Below the pieces are notes generated by a model. That model saw only the letters and a program-made list of their open reading frames with translations, was not told where the DNA came from and ran no database searches. Positions 23,201 through 36,800 of a stretch of DNA of 64,000 bases are shown here, in pieces. Position numbers and translations under genes: made by a program. Origin of the DNA: Lamellibrachia satsuma (taxonomy: Eukaryota; Annelida; Polychaeta; Sabellida; Siboglinidae); assembly GCA_033239005.1 (NCBI GenBank), contig BSQZ01000039.1, forward strand, positions 4,609,316-4,673,315. Direction: 5' to 3'. The first letter of the stretch is position 1, and every line of letters starts with the position of its first letter.

Positions 23201-26200
23201 ACCAAATTTTTAATCACACACTGCTAGTTTCAACATCACCAATAGATAATTTAGTCCATTACATTTCAGCACGATAACCAGGAAACAAATGAAATTTAGC
23301 AGCAACATTTACCAAGAGTTTCCCATGAGAGCATCTGCCATCTGCTTTTTGAGTTTGTTGAGTTTGCCATCGCGGATGGCGATCTGCGACTCGAGCCTCG
23401 CCTGTAGTTCCGCCTGCTGTCTGTTGTGAGTTGACTCGAGCTGCTGCAGCTGTGAGTTATGTCGAGTTACCAGCTCTGTGAGATACTGCAGCTTCTCGCT
23501 CAGCTGATGTTGAGTGGCAGTGAGTTGGACGCGACTCTCAGCATGGGCGCCACATTCCATCTCGTACAGGGTTTTGTAATGGCTCTCCTGGGGCAAGAAC
23601 AACGATCTCGCTATAATGATCCAACAAGTGTATGTATGTATGTATGTATGTATGTATGTATGTATGTATGTATGTATGTATGTATGTATGTATGTACGTA
23701 TGCATCTTGGGTGCCAAACTTTCAGGGGTTAAGTTTTACTTTTTTAAATTCACCCTGCTATTACTCTTACTGTGAACAATCAAATTACCCGATGTCTGCT
23801 ACACAAACAATTACGTACAATTGTTCACAACGTCATGCGTGTTTTCTTTGATTTTCCTAAGTTATTTAACACAAGGGCAGGGCATCGCTAGATGTTAATA
23901 TAACTACCAGTATTACATTGCAATTTCGAGAGTTACATTCCGAGAAGCCAACAAGATATTGACTGGCAGCACCAAGTACCGAGGCATAGATGGATATTTC
24001 GGTGGTAAACACGAACTACCAAGTTATCCCATCCGGATGATGGGCATTTTACTAGTGACAATAATAATATCACCAACAAAAGGAATACATGTTGGATTCA
24101 TGCTATATGGAACATGTTGGGAACGTCCCTAAATGTAATATCAATATTACCATCAATGCATACTGGGGATTTCAAAGTTGTTCCTTTTCAGAGTTTGTAC
24201 CTTACACTGGGAGTCCATAGAGCAAGATGTACCTTACACTGGGAGTCCATAGAGCAAGATGTACCTTACACTGGGAGTCCATAGAGCAAGATGTACCTTA
24301 CGCTGGAAGTCCATAGAGCAAGATGTACCTTACACTGGGAGTCCATAGAGCAAGATGTACCTTACACTGGGAGTCCATAGAGCAAGATGTACCTTACGCT
24401 GGGAGTCCATAGAGCAAGATGTACCTTACACTGGGAGTCCATAGAGCAAGATGTACCTTACGCTGGAAGTCCACAGAGCAAGATGTACCTTACACTGGGA
24501 GTCCATAGAGCAAGATGTACCTTACACTGGGATTCCATAGAGCAAGATGCCACTGGATGTGAATAAGTTTACCAGAATCCAGCAATAAAACTTATTATAT
24601 TATGTCAAAGTTTACAAAATTAAAACCCTCTATTTCATATCAATATTTCCACTGCTATTATGTATTCTAATTACACTGATATGATTCCACAAAAAGACAG
24701 CACTGATTGTGGTAATTATTTTGAAACAAAACTAATGTGTTCAAGGTGCATTCACGATGCGACCCCTGCGAATCATTCTACCACGCTACACCACCTCTTC
24801 TGGAGAGTGCTAAAGATGACTACACAGTCCAACCCAGACCAAGCAATGCCCTCTCCTACCAGAGCCCTGCAGTCCAGACGACTTTGCAGTGTAAAGTGAA
24901 GAAGCTGTGGACCTCATCCCCTAACTCATACCCCTTGCGAGACCCTCCGAGCACACATATTATGAAGATTTTCAACTCCCCCCGAGTCACAAAGCAAGTC
25001 ATCCAGTTCAGCCTCTTACCCCGTACAATAGTCAGCTGGAACAACATGCCAGCTAACACAGATACAACACTAAGTTCTTCGGGCAGAGGATCTCCAGCTT
25101 GCAGCATTAATTCATATTGCATCTTGCATGCTATCAACTTTTCCTCTCTTTAAATTGCATTACTACATGCACACTATCATCTTTTCTCTTTCTCCCATAT
25201 AATCTTTTCTCTTTCTCACATATATTTTATTACTCTCATGTACAGAACTTTAGCACATATACACACACGCACACACCGAGTCTGTGAGCCTTGGAGAGAG
25301 AGTTGATTTGTACCCAGTAGAAGAAGAAGGTACTGATTTTTACCTGTTGGTGGGACTTCTGTTGCATATCAGAAATCTCCTCCTCCTTCTCTGTGACTTG
25401 TTTCTTCTGTTCATCCACAAGGGTCTGCAGAGATGTTATCTCCTGCTGCTGCAGTTTCTCTCGTGCCTGCGACAAAACAATAAGATTCGTATTAAAAGTA
25501 CAGAATGTTAGTGTTTTTATCGTTAAATCATCAGGTTATATAAACTACATCTATTCAAACACTTTGACTGCCTGCCCAAATGTGTTTTAATGAATCATAA
25601 TTTTTTTTATTTAATTTAACCATTATCTGTTTTAATTTAATCATTATCTGTTTATGAATATCGGAATCACTGTTCAATACATTGGTGAACGACTATCAAC
25701 AATTTTCTATGCATGTGGACAAAGTTTATTGGGGTCAGGTGCCCATGGGGGTCATTCGATGGACATAATAATTAACACCTGCAAAATGATGTTGCCTCTG
25801 TATGCAATGTAAACATAATATTTGGACCGAAACATTCCAATTAAACAGATAACAGTCAAAATATATTTAGAAAATGTAGTTTTTATTTTTAAATCAAAAC
25901 CAACAAATAAAAAATTTCTTGAAAAATAGTTATATTGCAACCAGCACATACACTACGTACATATTTTTTCTATGTCCAACTGTTGTGTAGAATGTTTTAC
26001 AGAAAACTTACAAGAGCTGCTTTCAGTTCTTTCGTTTTCTCCCGCAGTTCTTTGTTGGCTGCCTCGACCTTCGATGGTGTCGGGGTGACAGACCCTTGAG
26101 GTGTATGTCTTGGTTTTACCATTTTTAAACGTTCGGTTCGATCAACCGAGAGACGAGCCGGAGCTACACTCATTGCGCTGCCGTGTGCATGAAGCACCTC

Positions 26201-26344
26201 ATGGCCACGGTCGAGGACAGTGCTACCTAGTGGCGGGAAGAGGGTGTCTATGGACGAATGTCGCATCACACCCAGAGCACGTGTGCGACTAACCACATGG
26301 GTTGTCATTTTGCATGGAGGCGTCACACTGCCGTTAGGGATCAT
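20271..26344 (-). CDS. Coiled-coil protein of 324 aa, family not recognised (five coding exons)
   Basis: Exons, minus strand: 26344-26012, 25466-25344, 23587-23313, 22303-22186, 20396-20271 (stop TAG). All acceptors and donors are GT-AG and phases join (0, 0, 2, 0), giving 324 residues. Residues 1 to about 75 look disordered, with Arg/Ser/Pro-rich motifs such as [14 protein letters not shown]. About 80-320 is predicted coiled coil, rich in Glu/Gln/Lys/Leu (for example [17 protein letters not shown]). A CANC pair near the start of the last exon (SSCANCDLL) is the only possible metal-binding hint. A structural or cytoskeletal role is inference from the coiled coil alone. A second Met at residue 13 could be the true start. 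The 5'UTR is probably spliced from an exon near 27.6 kb, facing the divergent TBC-like gene. Confidence 0.85.
20767..22180. mobile_element. About 1.4-kb inverted-repeat DNA element in intron of the coiled-coil gene
   Basis: Left end TGCCATAGAGATTCCGCTAG and right end CTAGCGGAATCTCTGGCA are inverted repeats. CCGGTAC motifs lie just inside both ends (20800-20860 and 22115-22160). No transposase-like frame is recognised inside. The right terminus lies within about ten bases of the splice donor of the exon ending at 22186. Confidence 0.65.
22715..23250 (-). mobile_element. Two LINE family C 3' tail fragments
   Basis: 22715-22890 (AGTGGACAAGGAAGCCATTG) and 23075-23250 (GGCAAATGGACAAAAAAAGA) both resemble 2090-2270 in the same orientation. 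They are diverged and non-coding. Confidence 0.6.
23628..23705 (+). repeat. (GTAT)n microsatellite
   Basis: About 75 bases of TATG repeats directly upstream (gene sense) of the exon at 23587-23313. Confidence 0.95.
24199..24550. repeat. 32-bp minisatellite, about eleven copies
   Basis: The unit includes GTACCTTACACTGGGAGTCC and ATAGAGCAAGAT, with few variants (CGCTGGAAG). It lies in an intron of the coiled-coil gene. Confidence 0.95.
24700..25155 (+). mobile_element. LINE ORF C-terminal fragment
   Basis: The + frame from 24737 to 25153 holds [16 protein letters not shown], resembling the PRTI..WN.LP segment near the C-terminus of many animal LINE polyproteins. Upstream residues are AT/Pro-rich and diverged. 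It sits antisense in an intron of the coiled-coil gene. Confidence 0.65.
25565..25960 (+). repeat. Interspersed repeat family H, copy
   Basis: Shares GTTTTAATGAATCATAA, GGACAAAGTTTATTGGGG and AACAGATAACAGTCAAA blocks with 5090-5420. No coding potential. Confidence 0.5.
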
Positions 26345-26680
26345 TGTTCAGCACATCACGTCCTCACAGAGTTATTTAATAATACCTCCTCCTTCACTGA
26401 CATCTTTTTTTCTGAAAAGGAAGCAATATTATAACGTAAAGTGCTTTCATAATAAAGGTATAAAATATACATTACATTTTACCTTTAATACTGAGGAAGT
26501 AAAGGTTGTGAAATAAAATATGATAAACACACAGAACCAGAAGTAAATTTATTTGATCCGAACTGTACACACATTAAATAATAATATATCAGTATATAAC
26601 TGTATGTAATAACATATTACCGTGTACAGAGAGGATCATGGAGACTCCCACAAAAACTTATTAAAAGTCCCTACATGTAT

Positions 26681-27260
26681 ATTTTATGACCCTATTTAAT
26701 GAATTTGTAAACCCCGAACAAATTATACAGATGTCTTCATAATCATGGAAGTTATGGCCTTTTATCAAAAGGTGTTGGCCTGTTGAGTTTACGCATTAAT
26801 TAGCGAATATATTGACTTATTAATTGCATCAACTGAGTTATAAATGAGTGTGTGATGTGTATTTATAACCCTGGTTAATGAGTTTGTAAACCCTGAACAA
26901 TTTATACAAATATCTTTATAATCATGGAAGAGATGGCCTTTTATAAAAAGGTGTTGGCCTGTTGAGTTTGCGTATTAATTAGCCAATATTGACTTATTCA
27001 TTGCATCAATTGAGTTATGAAATGAGTGTGTGATGTATATTTATGACCCTGGTTAATGAGTTTGTAAACCCTGAACAAATTATACAAATATCTTCATAAT
27101 CATGGAAGTTATGGACATGTGTTGGTCAGTGAACTTCATGCATTAATTAGCCAATATTGACTTATTAATTGCATTAACTGAGTTACTCTTAATGATACGT
27201 GACTGGATTATGCATATTTATGTCCCTACTTAATGTGCTTGCAACTCCTGAAAAAAATTA
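26681..27260. repeat. Four tandem copies of an about 178-bp unit
   Basis: Units start near 26681, 26861, 27039 and 27214 at TTTATGACCCT-like boundaries and share TTTGTAAACC, ATCATGGAAG and GTGTTGGCC blocks. The last copy is most diverged. The array sits upstream of the first coding exon of the coiled-coil gene. Confidence 0.8.
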
Positions 27261-27399
27261 TTAAAATATATGCACACAAAAAAGTTACGCAATTTTAATC
27301 ATACATTGATTGAAAGAAAACACAAAAATGAGAGTTTTTTTCTGTATACGAGATATACATAATTTTATATTTTTTAGTTTAACTTATGCAAGAATTAAG

Positions 27400-27811
27400 A
27401 AGCATTTTGGCCATCATCATGACGTCAAAATGGACTCCGAAAACATCCTAGATGACGGATAAGTCGTACGTTGACGCCGGCACACATGCAGTCACAGTTC
27501 TAAAGACAGACGGACAAACTGACCCAACGACAGCGTATGACTTATCGATTTGCTAGCACTATACAGTTCATGTGGGAACGTTCACGGTATCTTGTGCGAA
27601 TATCCTTATAATAATACCTTTACAGTAATCATTATGTCATCACATACCCACCTTCCAAGCCCAAATTCGGTTTCTAAAATCCGTAGCGTCCCGTTTCCAT
27701 GCAAAGTCAAAGTGCAACCTTCCTTCGGACAATAAATTGCCACCAACCACGCCCTCTGGCGAATAATGCCGCCACCTACCAGATAGTCTAGCTAACTAGA
27801 GTTGTTTACAA
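27400..27811. promoter_or_regulatory. Candidate bidirectional promoter between coiled-coil and TBC-like genes
   Basis: The + gene starts at 27812 in the context AAATGGCGGAC, where ATGGCGG overlaps a YY1-type motif common at start sites. The minus gene runs away from here; its first coding exon at 26344 is preceded by an acceptor-like CTTTTCAG on the minus strand near 26410, implying an upstream 5'UTR exon. No TATA box stands out. Confidence 0.45.
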
Positions 27812-30800
27812 ATGGCGGACACAGGTGGCTTTCCTCGTTGGTTATTGAAGAGCAAAGATCAAATAATTAAAACAGCTGTATGTATTTATCGTAACATAGT
27901 CCCATGCATAGAAGTTATTTACGCTACAGTTGATGTATTCGTGAATGTGTTCACTCAATTATCGTGCAAATACCGGTGTCAAACACTGGCACTGTTGACA
28001 GTCAGTGTGACACTGTCACTGACTGTCACTGACACTGTGTCTGTGACACTGACAAAAAGTCAGGACAAGAGACCGTCCATCATGTCATTACATTAGACTA
28101 GTGACAGTGTCGTGATTATGCTGCATTCGAATGCACTTGTACTTCTTGTTAATGGAATAATGGGAGTTCACGATACATAAATAGAGTTCACGACCCCCGT
28201 GAACTCATAAATACGAGTTGTTAACTGGGGCTCCTTTTTAAATTTTGAGTTCTCGACTAGTAATTACGAGTTCACCAGGTCATGAACTCTATTTACATGT
28301 CATGAACTGGTACACAAGAGCGCACTCAAACACAGCATTAGCACATTACAGTATCTTACAACATGCAGGTCTTCTTCTCGACCTCTGGGTTAATAGGCAT
28401 TTCTGTATCATCTAATTTGATTGGATGGTTTTGCCACAACTTGTCTATTTTACCCTCGAAAGACTGAAAGTCTGAATAGATGGAGTCAAGGTTTTCTAAG
28501 GATCAGGTCCTACGGGCAGTGTGAAGTTTCATATGGGCAACATTTTTTATAACTGGTTCACCTTAGGATTGTTGCCAAATATGCCTTATATCACGCATTG
28601 CTTGCAGTAAACTGAGGATATCACGACAACCGCTGAATTTGTGAATGAAATATGCTGTTAAAATTGCAGTGCTACAATTATTTGATTTCCATCCTCACAC
28701 TGATAACATGACAAAGTTACGAAATTTTGCCAATGATAATTTTTTTGACTTTTCAACATTTCCATTTTTACTTCAATGGATGATTGACCAAGTTTACATT
28801 TGATCAAATCATTTAATTGTTTGTCTGATCATTTCATAAAAACTATAAAAAAAAATTGCACAGGCTAGCCAGCATGTAGTGGATACTAAGTAGGTTTGAT
28901 TTAAAAAAAGGGATTTCAAATGAGACAAGCAAAAAAAATAAATTGAGGAGGGATCTTTAACATCATACAATTTACTGGGATGGGAAACTTCCACTAAAAC
29001 TAAATTTATTCACCTTAGTCTTACTTTCTGTGTTGCTGCTTCAGTTCCATCCAAGAATGACTGATGATTACGATGTTGCTGTGTGGGATAATCTAAGTTT
29101 AAAATGTTTTACTGTTGCAGGAATGGTCTAGCTTCATACATGAGTTGTATGATGCTGTCGAGCAGCAACTGGCCGAAGGAGATGTCCAATCATTTAGTGA
29201 TCTCACTGACTCCGAGCGAAAGCTCTTCCTGGAGCGAGCATCACAAGCCATAGATGATGGTAAGTATTTTCTGTGTATAACATATGTGCTAACCTAGTGC
29301 AGTGCGCACATGTACGACAGGTAACAGAAATCCATAAGATCGCAAATGAACCCATGTTGTTATTTATGTCTCATGGTTTGCCACTCATGCTCTTTCCATT
29401 GTCTAAGGCTTATGATGTGGTGCACACAGGTAACATAAATCCGTAAGATTGCAAATGAACCCATGTTGTTATTTATGTCTGCTGGTTTGCCACTCATGCT
29501 CAAAAGGAACTCATCGTGTAAACTGGGATATATTGTTTGGATCTCGCAGTACTTTAGCTCAGCTGATTGAGAACAGCCAAATTATTCACAAGAGCCGCTC
29601 TTTGGGTGTGTTTTGAACTGACAATCTAATATTTGCATGACATTTGACAAACGAGGGTAGTATCTCATGATGCAAACATGCTTGTTAAAAATGCACAAAA
29701 CCATAAAGAATATCTCCTTTGCTCGTAAGAATGTCTAATTTAAGAAAATTCCCTAAGACTTATGGGTAAACCGTTACTTCTGACATTGTCATTATAACTG
29801 TAATTACAGCATTTCGATATGTAATATATTGTCATTAGGCAAGTCATTTAAATACTTAATAAAATTTGATATGCCCTAATTGACAACCCACCCTATGTCT
29901 CTCCTTCCTGGTAGAATTAAGAGATCCCACAGCGGGCAAATATATCACTTGCAACATGGACTCAACCTTTAATTTAATACTCATAAACACAACCCTCAAT
30001 AAAACTGCAACCACTTCTTAAATCATTGCATTGGCTCCCTGTCCTATATCGTATTATTTTAAAGATCTACATAATTACCTATCAAGCACTTTCAAGTAAC
30101 CAGCAAATCGCCGTTGCATGAAGAGTCGAAACAATGGAAGTCCGTTTTGATCTGCGCTATGTGGTTGGTTGGATATGAGTCTATTAGACTAACTTCTAAC
30201 ACACGAAAATAGACTTTCGTTGTTTTATTCTTCAACATCATCTGTCATGGAATCAGAACTATGAAAGTCTATTTTCATGTTTTAGAAGTTCGTGTAAGAG
30301 ACACACATCCAACCAAGCACATGGTGCAGATTAAAATGGACTTCCATTGCTTTGACTCTTCAACAGCGATATTTGTATTCATTGCTAACACCTGCAAGAC
30401 AGACCACACAACTTCTAATTCACTTTTCATTCCAAATGTTAATGCAAACATCGGAACTAGAGCTTTCTCATTTGCCACACCAACTCTTTGGAACTCACAC
30501 CCTGTTAGCGTTAAGTCGACAGGAAATATAGTAACTTTTCGCTGTTAACTAAAAACCCACCTGTTTAAACTGGCTTATCCTCCATAACTCCTCAGTGTAC
30601 TGATCCAAATGTTTATGGCTGGACTGACTAGAAACTGTCTAATTGTTTTAGTGTGATGCTGAGCTTGGGTTTCCCGAGGTAATATAATTTTTTGTATTGT
30701 ATTGTATGTTCACAAAGGGACATGCACAAATTAATTGAAATACAGGGTGTATGTAATAAAGGTAAAATTGCAAGAACATGAAGTAGTAGACATATTTACC

Positions 30801-33800
30801 ATACCATTAGGAGATGATGTAGTTCACCTTATGAACACACAGCTCTGATAGCTGTGTACTCTGTCAACGCTGTGTCAATAGTCTGAAGAGTAGCTTTAGG
30901 TTTCTACGTTGACGCGTCACCAGACACTGCTGTAAGTGTTCTTATACCATAGCACTTGAGTCAGAAGTGGTTGTAAATCTAACCGAGCATTTTGACAATG
31001 CGTGCGTCATAGACAGTTCTTTGATATACCCAAGTGACTGGCACTGCCTGCTTTGGTGAGTTTTTACTGTGTTTTAACATGTGGTTAAGTAGGATGGTGT
31101 TTAGATGGTAACATAATTTTAGCAGTCTTCAATAGATAAACCTTTACTTGTCTTTAGTCAACATTTAAGAAATAATCGAGATGCAGCCTTTTATTTTCAT
31201 CGAAATGAATAATTGTTATTCAATAAACAAACTGTAGTTTTATTGCCAATTTAAGAAATAATCGAGCAGCCTTTTATTTTCTTCTAAATAAATAATTATT
31301 GTTCAACAAATAAAATGTAAGTTTAGTAAAAATTTGAACTAAAAATCAGGAGGCAGCCTTTTAATTTCATCCAATTTAAATGATATATGAACAAAAATGA
31401 TGTTTGGATGATCAATGGATGCTAAGATAAATAAATATAGGTGAACTGACCCCATAGAATAATGGTAATGGGTGCTGTCTTCATAACTATGGGATTGTGG
31501 GATTAATCATAGGATATTTTGGGATTAATCGTAGGAGATTGTGTGGGTTTAATCCTAGCAGATTGTGGGTTTAATCCTAGCAGATCATGGGAGATTATGG
31601 GATTAAGGATTAAGAGGATCTTTCTCCATTGATATCGTCCTTGTTGCAAATCGTGAAAGAACAACCCAACGTAATCATGGCTTACACATGAGACGACAGA
31701 GTGGCAGCAAAGCTGAATGAGAAACCGGACAAATGGCTGGACATTGTATCCCAGACGACCTGTGGAAAGTAGGGATGGGCAATCCGGACTAGAAACGACT
31801 TCACCTGGAACAGTTTTGTGTTCTAGAACTGATGCAGAAACAAACAACTAGAACTGAACACTTAATCTATGGACAATATCCTTGACTACAGTGCAGAACT
31901 TGGAATACATTCATTACAGAACATTCTATGTCTAAATTATACTACCTTTGACGAAGAAGATGTGGGTATAAACATAATTCAACATTCTCCATATTTAGTC
32001 AGTGAAAATCGAATCGTTGTGCTGAAATCAAAATGTAATTGTTTCACAATCTTAAGTAGTAATGTTGGGAGTATACACAAACAATTGGATGAATTGCAAA
32101 TATTTATAGATGAACTACCAGGTAAATGATTCTGGTTTCCAATTTAGTGCTATTTGCTTGTAAGAGACATGGCTTAGTGATAACGACAGTGCCTCCCTTA
32201 TACAGTTGAACGGTTACCATTGCATTGCAAAAGGGAAACACTAGTAAAATGGTAGACTGATTATCTACCTTAGTCAGAAAGGTAAATATAAAATTAAGTC
32301 TCTATTTAACTACTCAACTATACGAGACGGTTAATTTGCAACAAAAAAATTTTAATTTTTACCAAAAAATATTATACTTGGAAACATTTACAGACCGCCC
32401 AGAGATGATATTGACAATCATAAAGTTTTTATTGATGATCTAACTCCTATATTAGGTTCATTAGAAAAATTAAATAAAGACGCCATAATTGCTGGAGATT
32501 TCAATATCAATTTACTAAAAGTTAACACAACGAGTATATTTGGGGACTTTTTTCTGTAAAACTATCCAAAGCCACAATAAATACTACATCTGGTAAACAT
32601 ACGCCAAGGTTTCAAGACATTCGCTTGACGTGTATGCCAATCTCTTTAACGATTTGATAAATAGTAACATGCTAGAAAAATGAAATGAAACATAACTTCT
32701 AATAGCAACCTAAGCATTGTGGGGGACATTCTTGAAAAATTTTAACAAAAATTTTTTCCAAGTAAACATGTAAGTAAAGTTCAGTAAACATGAACATAAC
32801 AAGTCTAGATGGATAACAATAGGCATTGTCCGATCTATAAAATATAATGAAAATTTATACAAGAAACTTCAGATGTTAAGTAAGACATGCAACACAGGAA
32901 TATGTATTAATAAAACCCAAATTACACGATAGTATGTCTTTGTGAGAGCCTAGATATGCCATTAGTACGTCCCTTCACCTTGTGTGCAGGAAGTAAAATA
33001 TTCCATTCCTCAGGGAGACCAGTGTTATATACAGACAGTAACACCTTATTATGACTAAAAATAAATAAATAAATTTGCTCTGTTGTAATTTCAGGAGTGT
33101 CCCATCGTGCATTGCAAAAGAAAGTGTCAAGCCTACTAGACCGCCACTTGAACTCGGACGTGGCGAGACAACTCATGGAAGATTTCCCTGTCAAGACCAA
33201 GACGGACCTGATCCTCGAGAATGCACAAGAGGGCATCATTGGTCTGCTGAAGAAGTGGCCTGATATGAAGTCAAAACTGCGCATAGGATACAATCAGGCC
33301 CTGCCTCCCAAAATGAGGCGCAGTGTCTGGAAGTTGTATTTGAAAAATGATAAAGGTTGGTTGGTGCTGTGTATTGATTTCACAGCTAATTTTCAACAGT
33401 TTTTCTAGTCACAATTTGCCAAAATTCCAAGCTCTCTAAGTTAATATCTTGATAATATATGATATATGTATTGGTTGGGCAGGTTTTTGGAATAGTAAGG
33501 AAATTATGAATGTCTATGTAATCTGGATGCAAAACAAAGTAGATATAATTATTACTATTATTAATTTATTGGCTTGATATAAAATGTGTTTTTGGGTGGA
33601 ATTGTAGATGAACGCCTGACAGTTTAGTACCCAAGATGCAAAGCATCTATAGGAGGAATAGCATAACATACATACAAACATACAAACATACATACAAACA
33701 AACATACATACATACGTACGTACGTACGTACGTACATACATACATACATACATACATACATTCATACATACATACATACATACATACATACATTCATACG

Positions 33801-36800
33801 TACATACAAACATACATACACTTGTTGGATAATAGTTAATACAATGTGCAAATACATGATGGGTGGGACAGATTTTCAGTGAATTTAGCAAACATGTTAT
33901 TGCATATGGCAGTTACAAATATATAAGTTCATTATAGACTGGACTGCATGATAAGTTCATTGTAGACTGGACTGCATGATAAGTTCATTGTAGACTGGAC
34001 TGCGTGATAAGTTCATTATAGACTGGACTGCGTGATAAGTTCATTATAGACTGGACTGCATGATAAGTTCATTGTAGACTGGACTGCGTGATAAGTTCAT
34101 TGTAGACTGGACTGCATGATAAGTTCATTATAGACTGGACTGCATGATTAGTTCATTGTAGACTGGACTGCATGATAAGTTCATTATAGACTGGACTGCA
34201 TGATAAGTTCATTGTAGACTGGACTGCATGATAAGTTCATTATAGACTGGACTGCATGATAAGTTCATTGTAGACTGGACTGCGTGATAAGTTCATTATA
34301 GACTGGACTGCATGATAAGTTCATTATAGACTGGACTGCATGATTAGTTCATTATAGACTGGACTGCATGATAAGTTCATTATAGACTGGCTGCATGATA
34401 AGTTCATTATAGACTGGACTGCATGATAAGTTCATTGTAGACTGGACTGCGTGATAAGTTCATTGTAGACTGGACTGCATGATAAGTTCATTGTAGACTG
34501 GACTGCATGATTAGTTCATTATAGACTGGACTGCATGATAAGTTCATTATAGACTGGCTGCATGATAAGTTCATTATAGACTGGACTGCATGATAAGTTC
34601 ATTGTAGACTGGACTGCATGATAAGTTCATTGTAGACTGGACTGCATGATAAGTTCATTGTAGACTGGACTGCATGATAAGTTCATTGTAGACTGGACTG
34701 CATGATAAGTTCATTGTAGACTGGACTGCGTGATAAGTTCATTATAGACTGGACTGCGTGATTAGTTAATTATAGACTGGACTGCATGATAAGTTCATTA
34801 TAGACTGGACTGCAGGATTAGTTCATTATAGACTGGACTGCATGATAAGTTCATTATAGACTGGCTGCATGATAAGTTCATTATAGACTGGACTGCATGA
34901 TAAGTTCATCGTAGACTGGACTGCATGATAAGTTCATTGTAGACTGGACTGCATGATAAGTTCATTGTAGACTGGACTGCATGATAAGTTCATTATAGAC
35001 TGGACTGCATGATAAGTTCATTGTAGACTGGACTGCATGATAAGTTCATTGTAGACTGGACTGCATGATAAGTTCATTGTAGACTGGACTGCATGATAAG
35101 TAGTAACGTATACAAATAACGATCTTGTTACAGTGGTGAAACGGTATTCTGAGATCCTTGCCAACAACCCCCGAGTGGCGATATCTCCTCTAGATCTTGA
35201 CATCTCGTGCAAGTGCGAACAACTGTTGATGTCTGAGCCAACATTTGCAGACCTTAATGGCTCTGTAGGTGGGTCCATGTAGTGACAGTGTACATGGTTC
35301 TTTGTTCTTTGTTTGGTTAACATTACAGTATTTGCAGAATGAGAAACATATTTGTCTTTGAATTGTTTGGATTGCTAATACAAGCCTGTATTGCTGTCCA
35401 AATAATTGTATTGTATTATGACAAACGTATTGTGTTTTTTTACATACATTTCCTGCACTATTGACATCATTGTTTGCCAAAGTCAATCAGGGTGTAGCAA
35501 AGACAAATGTATTTAGCTGTTTTTTGTTTTCTTTTTATAATCAATGCAAAGTACTTACCATGTTGTTCCCTATAGAAGCACGGTGCCTAATAGATAACCT
35601 ATTACCTTTACATAAACATTCGCATAAAAACCAGTCAATAAATCTGCATTTTAAAAGAAGCTACAATGACTAATGCAATTCGAAAATAAAAACTTGAAGA
35701 TGAGCAGCCAAACGGTTATTGTTGATAATTTCGCCTTTCCGAAGGTGAAGCAAACACCAGAGTATGGCCGGCAGTGCAAAACAAACTACACAGCACCTCA
35801 ATGTAAGCTTACATTAAGTTTATTTAACATCATTAAAACAATTCAAAGTACATGTAGATTGGACAAAATGCATGATGCAAAACATGCGCTAGTTATAAAA
35901 TAGGTCAATGATCAATGGCATGTTTCATGAGTCATTCCCTAGGAGGGCTCCACATTCTTCACATAGTTCAGGTGCCACACTGCAGATTAGCTATCAGTCT
36001 GATTTAGAGGCCGATTTCACCCATAGCAGCAGATCATGATTTGAGTCACATTTGAGAGCTAATAGAGGTGCACCTAATCCATCGCTCTCACATACTGCGT
36101 GTTTGTAGGGAACAATACAGTATTAGCATTTGATTGAAAATTTAGGAATACATACCTATGGTGCTTGGCAATCGTAGCTTTACTAAATTTGTAGGAAACT
36201 ATAAACTAAGTATTACATTTGGTATGCTTGAAACATTGATACAAGGTAAAAGGTACCATACATATAGTTATGAAGCTTTTCTTGGCCCCCATGACCCCTA
36301 GTTCAAGGTCATAATATACTTAAACAATTTGAATGATAAGACTTAATTTTGTATGTTCTGATGCATACTAAACAAATAGTGCAAATCATATTTTCATAAG
36401 AGAACTAAATTGGGTGTAACCCCCCTCCTTAGGTTTGGTTACTAACGTTTCTTGTTAGCCAAACATTAAACATTCATCACAGACATTGTCCTGATTTTAT
36501 GGACATTCCCTTTAAAAAAAATCTAGAATCTGTATAGAATATTCTGTATGATTTATGCAGAGATAATTATGTAGAATTAAAAAAATATTTTATTGAATTT
36601 TATAGAATATTCTATAACATTATTCTATAGGATTGAGACATTTCTATATATTTTTTTATTATATGGTTTTCTATTCAATATTCAACTGTGCTCTGTAGAA
36701 TTTGATAAAACTAAATATAGATCTGATAAGCTAATTCTTTTGAATATGTAGTATTTAAACATTTTCTATGCACAATTCTACTGTACTCTGTAGAATTATA

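Noticed and set aside
33925..35100. CRISPR-like array of 28-bp repeats
   Set aside because: Repeat length is in the CRISPR range, but units are directly adjacent without unique spacers, and the context is an animal intron. The same applies to the 32-, 43- and 49-bp arrays.
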